A DNA stretch of 18,655 nucleotides from Larix sibirica (Eukaryota; Streptophyta; Pinopsida; Pinales; Pinaceae): assembly GCA_004151065.3 (NCBI GenBank), contig NWUY0300006749.1, positions 18,904-37,558 of the forward strand, read 5' to 3'. Each line of letters starts with the position of its first letter. The stretch's first letter is position 1. Of the stretch, positions 8,449-16,366 are shown piece after piece. The translations under genes were made by a program, and so were the position numbers. The notes under the pieces are model-generated. The model was not told the origin of the DNA. It saw nothing but the letters and a program-made list of their open reading frames with translations, and ran no database searches.

Positions 8449-9352
8449 GTATGATATGTAAACTACCATGGATATTCCACTTGAAATGTTTGTCATAGCA
8501 GATTTTCATTCTATAATCCCTTATTATGGAGTGTTGTACTTTAGATTGCATATTTAATATACTATCTTATTGTTGAAATAAACTGAAATTGAAATGAAAG
8601 AAACAAGCAAATAACATAGTATTCGCATACAAGATGTACCTTGGGAAAAATCAATGTGGGAAAAACCTGGCTAGAAGGTGACCTTATGCTCTACTCTTTT
8701 CTTCTCAGTTATGAAATGAAAATACAAAGAAAGGGGCTCACTATGGAGTTTCCATGGACACTGTGTCTAGTACAACTACGGCATCATCTTATACTTCCTT
8801 TGTTTTGCTTCAAAATCCCACTCCCAAATGCTTTTCTCAGCTGTGAATATTAGCAATATAGATAGAATAAAACCCATTCCTTTGCTAACAACCCATTGTT
8901 TAACATAGTATGATAGCCATCTAGGGTTAATCTTACATTCTTTCCATGCCTTAACCTTCAATTGGTGTTAGGGTTTGCACCCTTTAAAATCTTCTTTAAA
9001 TTATACACGTGACTAGCTCCACATGCCTGAGTAATGGAAGCTAATGTGGTATCCATAACTTCTTTATATGACCTCCGATTGAGGTGGATTTTGCATTGTT
9101 AGAAAGCTATGGATGTGTAGAATAATGTCGAGAGGCTTTGAGCTAAGCTCACAAAGATTTGACCCCAAAAAATGATTGTTTGAGGCCTCACACTAGCTCC
9201 ATAGAGGTTTGGAACTCCATAAGGTTCTGGACCTCCATAAGTTTCTAGAAACCAAATCACCAAAGTGGGACGTACAAGCCAATATATTCAAATTTTCTAC
9301 CTAGAAAGCACCAAAATAGATGACAAATTATATATTGATCCATTTCGGATCA
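8449..9352 (-). mobile_element. 5' LTR of the minus-strand gypsy element (repeat A, copy 2)
   Basis: The minus strand begins TGATCCGAAATGGATC at 9352, the same terminus as the fragment ending at 327, and ends just before the primer-binding site at 8448. Its length of about 0.9 kb is usual for a plant LTR. It contains 'agctttctaacaatgcaaaa', then 'aaagaagttatgga' and 'tttaaagggtgcaaacccta' on the minus strand, phrases common in plant LTRs. The 3' half is part of the tandem unit and recurs at about 7627-8107. Internal open frames (plus 8641-8853 and minus 8776-8961) are not conserved in the sister unit. Confidence 0.6.
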
Positions 9353-10370
9353 TCCATTCTGGGTGTGCCTTATACTATTTAAAAGGTTTTGATTAGATCA
9401 ACAACTTTACAGTTATAAGTTTTTTTTATATTCCTTACCATTTGTTTTAATTTGCCCAAAAAAATCTATTGATCTTTTGGCAATATGATAGACAATAAAA
9501 GAGAATAAAACACAGTTAAAAGTGCCCACCACTATATTATTATTATAATATAATTAAGAAGTCATCATTATATTATTATTATATATTAATAATGCATTAT
9601 TTATTGTATCATATCTATTATAATTTATTTTTTGTGTAAGAATCTAAACTTGTCATTATTATCCTTTACTAGTTTACATTGAAATGTGATGTGACTTGCA
9701 CAACATTGATGTGGCGTTTTTTTTATTATTTTCCTTAGGAGGCCCATTTTTGGACCAAATTTCTTCCAATGAACCTCTATGTTTTCTTACAACATATTTG
9801 AGATTCGATTCGCTTCTTGCCTTCAGTGAGGTCAAAATTGTTTTGTTATCTTTATAATGTTTTCATTCTTTTTTGAAGATCCACTTAATACTTTGAAAGG
9901 TTTTATCACATTTATCGATGCTTTGTTTATGTTCCTATAAGAAAAAAAAATAATGCACAAGAAAAAGGATCATCAAACAAGACCCCAATACTTAGTTTAC
10001 GGACAAGGTTTTCACTTTGAGCATCTCTCTTCTTAACCTTCTTACTCTACTCTTAATTGTCTCTATCAAGATGGTTCACCTTCAACAAACAGAAAAAACC
10101 AAATGAAAGCAGAAGCCTTATTGCCAATAAAAATTGTATCTGAAAAGATTACTTGGCCAAGTATTCTCGCCTTCACAAGGAAACAACTAGTGTAGAGGTA
10201 TTTCCATACCAAAAGATCCTTGAATGCATAAACTTTTCGAGTGGACATCAGGCTCAAGAAAATAAGCTTTGTAGACGTAGATGTGATTAGTCTCTTCAAC
10301 TCTATCAACATTCAAAAGCATTACAAATTACTTCCTCCTATATGAATTCAACAAGCTTGGTTAGATGAAT
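9353..10370. other. AT-rich interval without a confident gene
   Basis: About 1 kb. The part at 9530-9620 is almost pure A/T, with 'tatattattattata' occurring twice about 40 bp apart. From about 10080 the plus strand contains coding-looking pieces in one frame (SVEVFPYQKILECINFSSGH) broken by stops. These may be the upstream end of the remnant at 10371-10968. The minus-strand 81-codon frame at 10066-10311 over the same DNA shows no family pattern. Confidence 0.4.
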
Positions 10371-10968
10371 TCAAAGCCAACAGTGATATATACTAAAACA
10401 GTGCACAAGGGATTGGATTTGTCTAAAATGTTTAAAAGACTTGGCAAACATCTACCAAACCCAATATTTGCAAGGAGATGTAAGAGATGTGGCAGTTATG
10501 ATGATCAAGGCAAACGAGGAACCTAAAAATCAAAGCTTGTGGTTGAGTTGGATGACGATCATCCATGGAGTTTTAGAGCATGGTACTACGTTTAATGGGC
10601 AGAGATAATTTCAAGCAATTTTTCTCTAACACTGCTAAGAGCCAAGGCACTAAAGTCAAATGAACCATCCAAATACCGAAGTCTATATGGCATCTTATCT
10701 AATGGAAGGTGAATCTACAAGTGTCAACTTCTCTACCTTCATTGGGCCATGGGCACTTAACTTAGAACCAAAGCATGTTTATTACATGTTATTGTGGAAA
10801 TCTAACTATGAACACAAGTATCTTAGTATATGTAATAATATATTAGTATTATTGCATCAGATGATATATGGTGAGAAATTTCCCCAGTTCAACACATCCT
10901 TTGTCAAAGCAATAATGCCAATAGGACATTGGTATTTTAAAGAAACAAATAGTTTTATCAAAGTATAG
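10371..10968 (+). pseudogene. Broken plant retroelement-associated ORF, three frames
   Basis: Successive overlapping open pieces in different frames read as one decayed protein. The pieces are 10371-10523 (TVHKGLDLSKMFKRLGKHLP), 10387-10605 (SLWLSWMTIIHGVLEHGTTF), 10595-10660 (MGRDNFKQFFSNTAKSQGTK), and 10660-10968 (102 codons from ATG; EVYMASYL, then aromatic-rich HVYYMLLWKSNYEHKY and IGHWYFKE...FIKV). The arrangement MASYL ... HVY..LW...Y...Y..IC ... IGHWY resembles, from memory, unnamed proteins that are abundant in conifer-type genomes and linked to repeats. I cannot give it a function. Its end lies 6 bp before the LTR start at 10975, where the frame appears to be cut. Confidence 0.5.
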
Positions 10969-11602
10969 GGGCTCTGTTATGCCCCAGATTGTTTGTAGCG
11001 TACCTTTCAGGATGTACCAAAGTGAAGGGGCCTTTTCCCATTGTAAAAGGCCAAGTTTGGGCTCATTTATGTAAAAATATTGATCTAGAGAGGCTCAAGA
11101 CCCTTGGTCTAGTCACAGAAGGTCCTCTTGGTTTTCATTTCAAGGAGTATTGGATTAGTGGCTCTGTTGACAACTACCCCTTGATGGGCAGAAGTCCCTC
11201 GTCATGTTGGACATTTTTTTCCTAAGTGGGTGCTCCAGTGCTTCTTGGGATGGACCCATTAGGAAACATGGCTCAAGGACTCCTAGCCACACTAATGTTT
11301 ATGCATGTAGAAGGTGATTATGGGCGTAAGGGTTTTCATACCCAATACACCTCGTTTATGCCCACTTGAACATTCTCCTTTCATGCACTACTCATCCTCT
11401 TGGTCTCCACACACAAGAATCATGATGATGTCATCCTTTGAAGGAAGCCTTACCTTGCTAAAATAGGAGGACATTGAGGGAAATTCTACATCATTGGGAT
11501 TAGTTGGAGCACGACATCCTCATTTGGATCAACATCTCACTTGGTTGAAGCCATTTCCATCATTTTATCATTAGTTTTAGTCTTTTTGGCTTTAGTCCCC
11601 AA

Positions 11603-11721
11603 CTTGTGGGTGACAAACCCTAAAAAAAAGTTATTTTATCCTTTAATAAGATAGGCTCTAANCTTGTGGGTGACAAACCCTAATTTTAAGTTATTTTATC
11701 CTTTAATAAGATAGGCTCTAA
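11603..11721. repeat. 60-bp near-exact tandem duplication containing an N
   Basis: 'cttgtgggtgacaaacccta' and 'taataagataggctctaa' occur twice, 60 bp apart, with the N (11662) exactly between. The 3' LTR has one copy, which matches the second unit better ('aattttaag' rather than 'aaaaaaaag'). The placement of the N suggests two contig ends that overlap by 60 bp but were left unmerged. Confidence 0.85.
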
Positions 11722-11748
11722 AAAACTCAAAAATACTAGGATGCCTCG

Positions 11749-11756
11749 TATAAATA
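11749..11756 (+). promoter_or_regulatory. Candidate TATA box in the 5' LTR
   Basis: TATAAATA sits in 'gcctcgTATAAATAaagga', in mid LTR, a usual place for the promoter that drives element RNA. The matching site in the 3' LTR (17044-17051) has decayed to TACAAATA. No start site can be fixed from sequence alone. Confidence 0.4.
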
Positions 11757-12429
11757 AAGGATCCTACTCTAGTTTGTAAATAAGGACAAGGGTTAAAAAA
11801 TGATCTTTTTACTTTTCATCTTGGTTTATTAGAGCTTCTAATGTGTGCACACCTCTCTCTTTGGCATATTTATCTTATGATGAAGGTTGAATGATGAATT
11901 TCTAGGGTTTTACTATCTCTCAAGGTTGATTCAAAGAATGGTTGTTATAACTTGTGACTAAGGAAGGATATAATGTTTCTCTTGCTCTCTTCTTGGTGGA
12001 TGTTGGTAAGATGTTTTAATTTTCTTGTTTGACGTTGTTATTGTGCACCTTAAACAAAGCAAGTTAGGGTTTTTACTTGAATCTTGACAATCTTGTTTGA
12101 GGATACTTTCCTCATGAATGAGCTCTCCATAGTTGGGCCTTAGATTTCATTGTTTTTCCTATTTAGGCTAAGGTTACTTTGACCTATCTAGGGTTACTAG
12201 TCTTTCACCCTAATTGGTAAATCTTGATTAGCCAAATTGAGAAGGAACGCTAACCTTGATTTCTTATTGTTGTTAAGGACTAAGGTCTAAACCCTTTCTC
12301 TTCTTTAATTTTGTCAAATTTATGTTTTATATATTACAAAAAATACAATATTTTAAAAAACCCTAAAAATATATAAAATTCTTATCTCAAAAAATATCGT
12401 GAAATTTGGAATTGTGTTTTGCTAGAAAT

Positions 12430-12665
12430 GTTTCTTGGTGAATTATCAAGGGCACCTCTTTCCTATGGTTGGATTGAGAAATATATCAAGGTTTGTATTA
12501 TCTTGGCATTTTTCAAATTTAGTATTGCGGATACAACAAGTACATTAGTTTCTTGGTGAATTCTCAAGGGAACCTCTTTCATGTGGTTGGATTGAGAAAT
12601 ACACCATGGTTTGTGTTATCTTGACATTTTTCAAATTTGGTATTGTAGGTACAACAATTACATCA
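12430..12665. repeat. 118-bp tandem duplication in the 5' LTR
   Basis: Copies start at 12430 and 12548. Each has 'gtttcttggtgaatt', 'tcaaggg.acctctttc', 'tggttggattgagaaata' and 'catttttcaaattt'. The 3' LTR has a single unit starting at 17744, so the duplication happened in this LTR after insertion. Confidence 0.85.
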
Positions 12666-13039
12666 GGAAAATCAACAAGCTTTGAAGGCATAAAAAGCAA
12701 GGAATTAGGCCTAGGGTTGACCCCTGGGGGGTTGCACATTTGTTGGGAAAGTTTTAAGCGGGTCCACCATCTATTTGAGGGTTGGTTAGGGATTAAACCA
12801 GATCTCATTAAACATTTTCAGATCTGATTTAGGGATCTCTTTCACTCTCTTGGGGCATGTCACTTGCGTTAACCCCAAAAATACATGTTACGTGGTAAGT
12901 TGGCATTGTTTGGGTTGTTTTCATCTATTTTTTGAAGTGTTATTGACTGCTGCAATTTTATGACAACGATAATATATTGAAGCTATTTATCTTATAATTC
13001 ATAATAAATTGTTACGACTCCTACCCTCTTGACGTGTCA

Positions 13040-13679
13040 TATTTATGCTTAAATGTTTTGACTCCATAAGGCACTGGTCTTAGCCAAGAGGTTGCTTGAA
13101 GGGTGTTTGTATTATTGGAATGATTGCAAATATCATTCATCGATATTAAGGACTCCCCCTTGGTCTTAGGAGTTTCGCTAAAGTGTTGAGAAGCTGGGTT
13201 GTGGTGACATTGAGCGCTAGCTTCTCCTGTGCATACCCCTCATTCCAACGGGAATCGTGACTTCATTCAAGGTGCTAATTTAAACAATAACATTTTATGG
13301 TACCATTTCCAAAGACGCTCAAATATTATTGCATCACACTTGGGGTGAGTTGCTTAGGTCAAAATTTTCATTCCCGTGGAAAGAATGACAGGTTTGGTAA
13401 GAAAGTTGAGGTAAGTTTTTGCTTTGTACTTTGATGAGATTATTTTTAAGGAATAACATTGCAAGTCTTATCTGGCAACTCCGTTGAAGAAAAATACAAA
13501 CAAAGAAGCACACTTTGAGACATCAGCATCAACTATCGATGACATTGTCAAGTATGGATGAGTGCATCCACCAATTAAGAAGAAGAGCTCATTCTGGTGA
13601 CTCCACACATTTTTGGCATAAAAAAAAGGATGATATGGCATTTTACAATGAACCATGAATACATGATTGGTTTGATCCA
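13040..13679 (+). other. Leader region between 5' LTR and gag, with a candidate PBS
   Basis: There is no gene in this stretch. TGGCAACTCCGTTGAAGA at 13473-13490 begins with the TGG of primer-binding sites, and TGGTGACTCC at 13594-13603 is similar. I cannot assign a tRNA. If the first is the true site, the 5' LTR extends to about 13470. The minus-strand frame at 13468-13680 shows no family pattern. Confidence 0.35.
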
Positions 13680-14018
13680 TTGGATTTCTCAGGGATCCTG
13701 AGATATCCTAATCAAATCCATGGCTATGGTTTGGTGAAGGATGATTGGAAGAAGAGCATCCCAAAATTTTGTGGGCATGATTATTTAGTTGAATGGCATG
13801 CTATGTCATTCATGTGGGCTATTTCGGATTTAAATGTAGTCCATGAAGATGTGAAGATGAAGATGTTCATGTTGCCTCTCAATCTGATGAACGATGATAT
13901 ATTCGAATGGTATGATGGGCTTCCTAAGAAAGGAATTCGCTCGCTCGGAGAATTTATCAAGATCTTTTTTAGAGATGGGATCCTTATTTCAAAGGGGATT
14001 TGGGTATCTCAAGGATGA
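13680..14018 (+). pseudogene. Gypsy-type gag domain, truncated
   Basis: The frame is open from about 13659 (after a TGA) with no ATG upstream of the domain; the first in-frame residues near 13680 come from TTG, not a usual plant start. Visible gag features are IPKFCGHDYLVEWH (residues 27-40 counted from 13680), VHEDVKMKMFMLPLN (54-68), WYDGLPKKGIRSLGEF (77-92) and a final FFRDG. This is the helical core of retrotransposon gag, which assembles the particle. The usual remaining domain and CCHC knuckle are missing: after about residue 100 the sequence jumps, with a frame change, into the acidic region. At about 110 codons it is well short of a normal gag. Confidence 0.7.
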
Positions 14019-14342
14019 TGACACTTCTAGTTCATCGCCTGAAGATGAAGATAATGATGAAAATCAACATCGAGAAGGCTCTCATGAAGAAGCCATTGTT
14101 GAAGAATATTATGTTCAAGATTTTGTTGAAGAAGGAAAGAAGGAGGACATCTCCAACCCTATCCCCAAAGAGGATGATACCTTTGAAGATGAAGACAAAG
14201 ATATCTTAGAAAATGAGGTTGAGGAAATCCATGTTGAAAGTCAGGAAGTACATGAAGAACAAGAAGCCCCAATTGAAGAAAGTGAGGAAATGGCAAGTTC
14301 TCCTTACCATTGTTTCGAAGATTTTCATGATGTCTTGGGATT
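14014..14342 (+). pseudogene. Acidic linker frame following gag
   Basis: This frame (+1 relative to gag) reads DDDTSSSSPEDEDNDENQ and continues very rich in Glu, Asp and Ser (EEYYVQDFVEEGKKED, FEDEDKDILENEVEEI), ending with SPYHCFEDFHDVLG. A disordered, acidic segment is common between gag and later domains in plant gypsy elements. Its nominal ORF begins earlier, at 13894, but the first 40 codons are the out-of-frame shadow of gag. A frame change near 14340 joins it to the next segment. Reduced complexity aside, the open frame over 110 codons suggests real coding ancestry. Confidence 0.55.
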
Positions 14343-14891
14343 TTGGAAGAAAATGGCGGGATTTCTTTGTGTGATGAAGAAAACAATGATTATTGGAGCT
14401 TTCTTGGTCCTCCCATCTATGATTCTTCGAGGGTCGATAGTGTTGTACTTGACCTTTTGAGCCACAGATGCTTTGAGGAAGATGTCTGTGATTTTTTCCC
14501 GCCGTGCAAAAGCAATGAGATTCTTAACTTGGATCAACCCAGGCCGAGTTTTTATGTAGATGTGGAACAACATGAGAAGGGTTTTCATAAAAATCAAGAA
14601 GAATCTTTTCATCCTTTTCTCGTTGAAGAATATATTGAAAACATGATTGATAAAAGTATGGTTTATGATTCCTCTTGTTCCCCGTATGATAAGAACTTGG
14701 TGACTTTTCCTCTTTCCTTTGATATAGACGATGAATCTTTTAAGAATGACATGTTTGATTATGGTTTCTGCGGATGCGATGATGTGCGTTTTCTTGATGA
14801 GTATGATATGGGAATGGATTATTCGAAATTTGTTGGGGAGCCCATATATGAATCTTCTAATAAGGGAAGTGTAAATTTTGCATTTTCTTGA
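14343..14891 (+). pseudogene. Continuation of gag-linker polyprotein, stopped by a duplication
   Basis: A 182-codon open frame without an ATG at its start (TTG), entered by a frame shift from the acidic segment. It reads SLCDEENNDYWSFLGPPIYD, is rich in Asp, Glu, Phe and Tyr (FEEDVCDFFPPCKSNEI, DQPRPSFYVDVEQHEKGFHK, FDIDDESFKNDMFDYGF), and ends near GEPIYESSNKGSVNFAFS. PIYDSS-like motifs occur at its start, near its end and again in the duplicated unit. I recognise it only as the variable linker that precedes the protease/RT part in plant gypsy polyproteins; no catalytic motif is present. A 94-bp tandem duplication shifts the frame to a TGA at 14889-14891. Confidence 0.5.
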
Positions 14892-14974
14892 TGAGTATGA
14901 TATGGGAATGTATTATTCGAAATTTGTTGGGGAGCCCATATATGATTCTTCTAATAAGGGAAGTGTAAATTTTG
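14787..14974. repeat. 94-bp tandem duplication inside the linker ORF
   Basis: 'ttcttgatgagtatgatatg' recurs 94 bp apart (14791 and 14885). The two units differ at only a few bases (for example 'ggatt' against 'gtatt', 'gaatctt' against 'gattctt'). Since 94 is not a multiple of three, the second unit is read in another frame and ends the ORF. The high identity makes it younger than the LTR divergence. Confidence 0.9.
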
Positions 14975-15118
14975 AAGATCCAAAAGATCCGAAAAATTGA
15001 AATCATTTTTTTTCAAAATGATATCAAGCCCTATACAATCTTCACTATTGATGTTCCTCAAGAAAATGTTAATAGGTTTTAGATGATGAAATTCATTAAG
15101 GCCAAATCCTAGTCAGGT

Positions 15119-15658
15119 ATGGGTGCAGGCATTGTATTAATTTCTCCTTATGCTAATTTCCGTTTCTCTTTTCGCCTAGAATTTAATTGTACTAACATTG
15201 TGGTTGGATATGAAGCTCTCTTGCATGGCCTTGAGTTAGCTAAAGATTATGGTATAAATTTTTTAATGATTATTGGCGACTCTAATCTAATTGTGATGCA
15301 AGTCAAACAAAAGTTTGCATGTAAAAATCAAAGCTTGAAAAGGTATAGGAATGTAGTGCGATTGCCCACAAAAAATTTCAACGACTTATATGTACAAGTG
15401 ATTGCTAGAGTTCATAATCAGCTAGTTGATTCCTTAGCAGTCCCTGCTTCTCTTATTTACCCTTGCAAGTTCGTCCTAGAATCAAGAAAAATGCAAGTAG
15501 ATCCCAGATCTTCAACTCGTGATAACTTTCAAGATAGGCAATTTTTTTATGATAACAAACAAATACATAGGTTTATGAACAATATGGCAAGATTTTCTCA
15601 GCTTCATTATGAAGGGGTCCTAGCTGGTTTTCGAGATCATTTGGGGCAACGAACATAG
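15119..15658 (+). pseudogene. RNase H-like domain of a gypsy polyprotein, first catalytic Asp lost
   Basis: ATG at 15119 opens 179 codons. MGAGIVLISP is the strand after the usual catalytic FDGA motif. Then come TNIVVGYEALLHGLELA (catalytic Glu32), LMIIGDSNLIVMQV (Asp54) and VHNQLVDSLAV (Asp104). RNase H degrades the RNA strand during reverse transcription. Just upstream the same frame reads AKS-stop-SG (TAG at 15110-15112), and the Asp-Gly pair expected before it is absent, so one of four metal-binding carboxylates is missing. Downstream residues (KQIHRFMNNMARFSQ) resemble the linker before integrase, but no integrase follows. Reverse transcriptase is missing upstream. Confidence 0.7.
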
Positions 15659-15729
15659 ATCACTAAGTGGGTCCATGATGATGATGGTTTGTACTTGAGC
15701 CCTATACAAGTTTGGATAAAGGGGTTTTG

Positions 15730-15975
15730 TGAAAATGGCCCTTCTTCTTAAAAAGGGTTTGAAGGAATTCAGTTCCAGGATCTCTTTTATCATTGCAATT
15801 ACATCCCGATGAAGGTAATGGCCCTTCTTCTTGGAAAGGGTTTGAAGGCATTCAGTTCCAGGATCTCTTCTATCATTGCAGGGTGTGAAAATGGCCCTTC
15901 TTCTTGGAAAGGGTTTGAAGGCATTTAGTTCTAGGGTCTCTTCTATCATTGCGGTTACCTCTCGATGAAGGTAAT
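15730..15975. repeat. Three-unit imperfect tandem repeat
   Basis: 'aatggcccttcttcttggaa' or its near variant starts at 15734, 15817 and 15890 (spacings 83 and 73). Each unit continues 'agggtttgaaggcattcag', then 'atctctt.tatcattgc'. The first and third units end with 'cgatgaaggtaat', which the middle unit lacks. The long minus-strand frame at 15620-16057 is produced by the repeat and is not a gene. Confidence 0.85.
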
Positions 15976-16366
15976 AACATCTACTTAGTTCATCATTGAC
16001 GTGATTGTATTGGACCATTGCTAAAGACAAGGGAAGAAGCCCTAGCATGAACGACATGTTAAGGTGGCTTCATTGGTGGTATGATATCACTTAACTCATT
16101 CATGTTATCATAATTAGAGTAGGTAGGTAGGTTGAATAATCCCATGCATGAGCATTTTGATTTCATCATTTACTTTTACCCATGCATTGCACTTGTTGTT
16201 TATTACATTTTATTTTGATTTGAACAAAGCAAGACAGAAGTGTCTACCTCTGATGCATTTGACAAAGTTGTTGTTAGATGCGTGTCTAAGTCTACAAGTT
16301 CTAGGATATCTTAGGGGGTTCTCATACACTCTCGAGAAGAGTGCATAACCTGCAATTGGAGCTTGT
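15976..16366 (+). other. Non-coding 3' internal region before the 3' LTR
   Basis: No coding signal is seen. A purine run 'ttagggggttc' at about 16312-16322 is the best, though weak, polypurine-tract candidate. It is about 45 bp from the LTR start, further than usual. A short stem-like 'cactctcgagaagagtg' occurs at 16327-16343. Confidence 0.4.

Larger units (their letters stand above)
7286..8914. repeat. Tandem duplication of about 820 bp (LTR 3' half, PBS, gag start)
   Basis: Copy 1 is about 7286-8107 and copy 2 about 8108-8914, joined directly. Both begin with 'gcactagaact.ggtctctt', contain 'tcctagatcctacaact', 'ccaaagaaatatgct', 'gcatatttaatatact' and 'tgttgaaataaactgaaatt', and end near 'aacaa.cca...tgacata/taacata'. 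The offset is 822 at the start and about 811 near 7831/8642, so small indels have accumulated. Read on the minus strand each unit is LTR 3' half, primer-binding site, then the first about 75 codons of gag. Confidence 0.9.
10975..13039 (+). repeat. 5' LTR of the plus-strand element
   Basis: It starts TGTTATGCCCC and aligns throughout with 16367-18226. Homology stops in both copies just after a CA (13038-13039 and 18225-18226), giving TG...CA ends. At about 2.07 kb it is some 200 bp longer than the 3' copy, mostly because of two duplications of its own (60 bp at 11603-11721 and 118 bp at 12430-12665). No primer-binding site follows directly. A candidate lies 430 bp further on, so the true LTR may instead end near 13470 with the 3' copy truncated. 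The open frames at 10989-11225, 12545-12808 (minus) and 12606-12827 are inside LTR sequence and not regarded as genes. Confidence 0.7.

Noticed and set aside
10066-10311. 81-codon minus-strand frame
   Set aside because: The plus strand here carries coding-looking pieces leading into the remnant at 10371-10968; the minus frame shows no family pattern.
14325-14612. 95-codon minus-strand frame
   Set aside because: It lies opposite the gag-linker frame, which has the more credible composition and context.
15730-15975. Possible CRISPR-like or satellite array
   Set aside because: Only three units without conserved short repeats and unique spacers; an ordinary tandem duplication in plant retroelement DNA.
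15620-16057. 145-codon minus-strand frame with internal repeats
   Set aside because: The repeats in the protein are just the three-unit DNA repeat at 15730-15975 read on the wrong strand.
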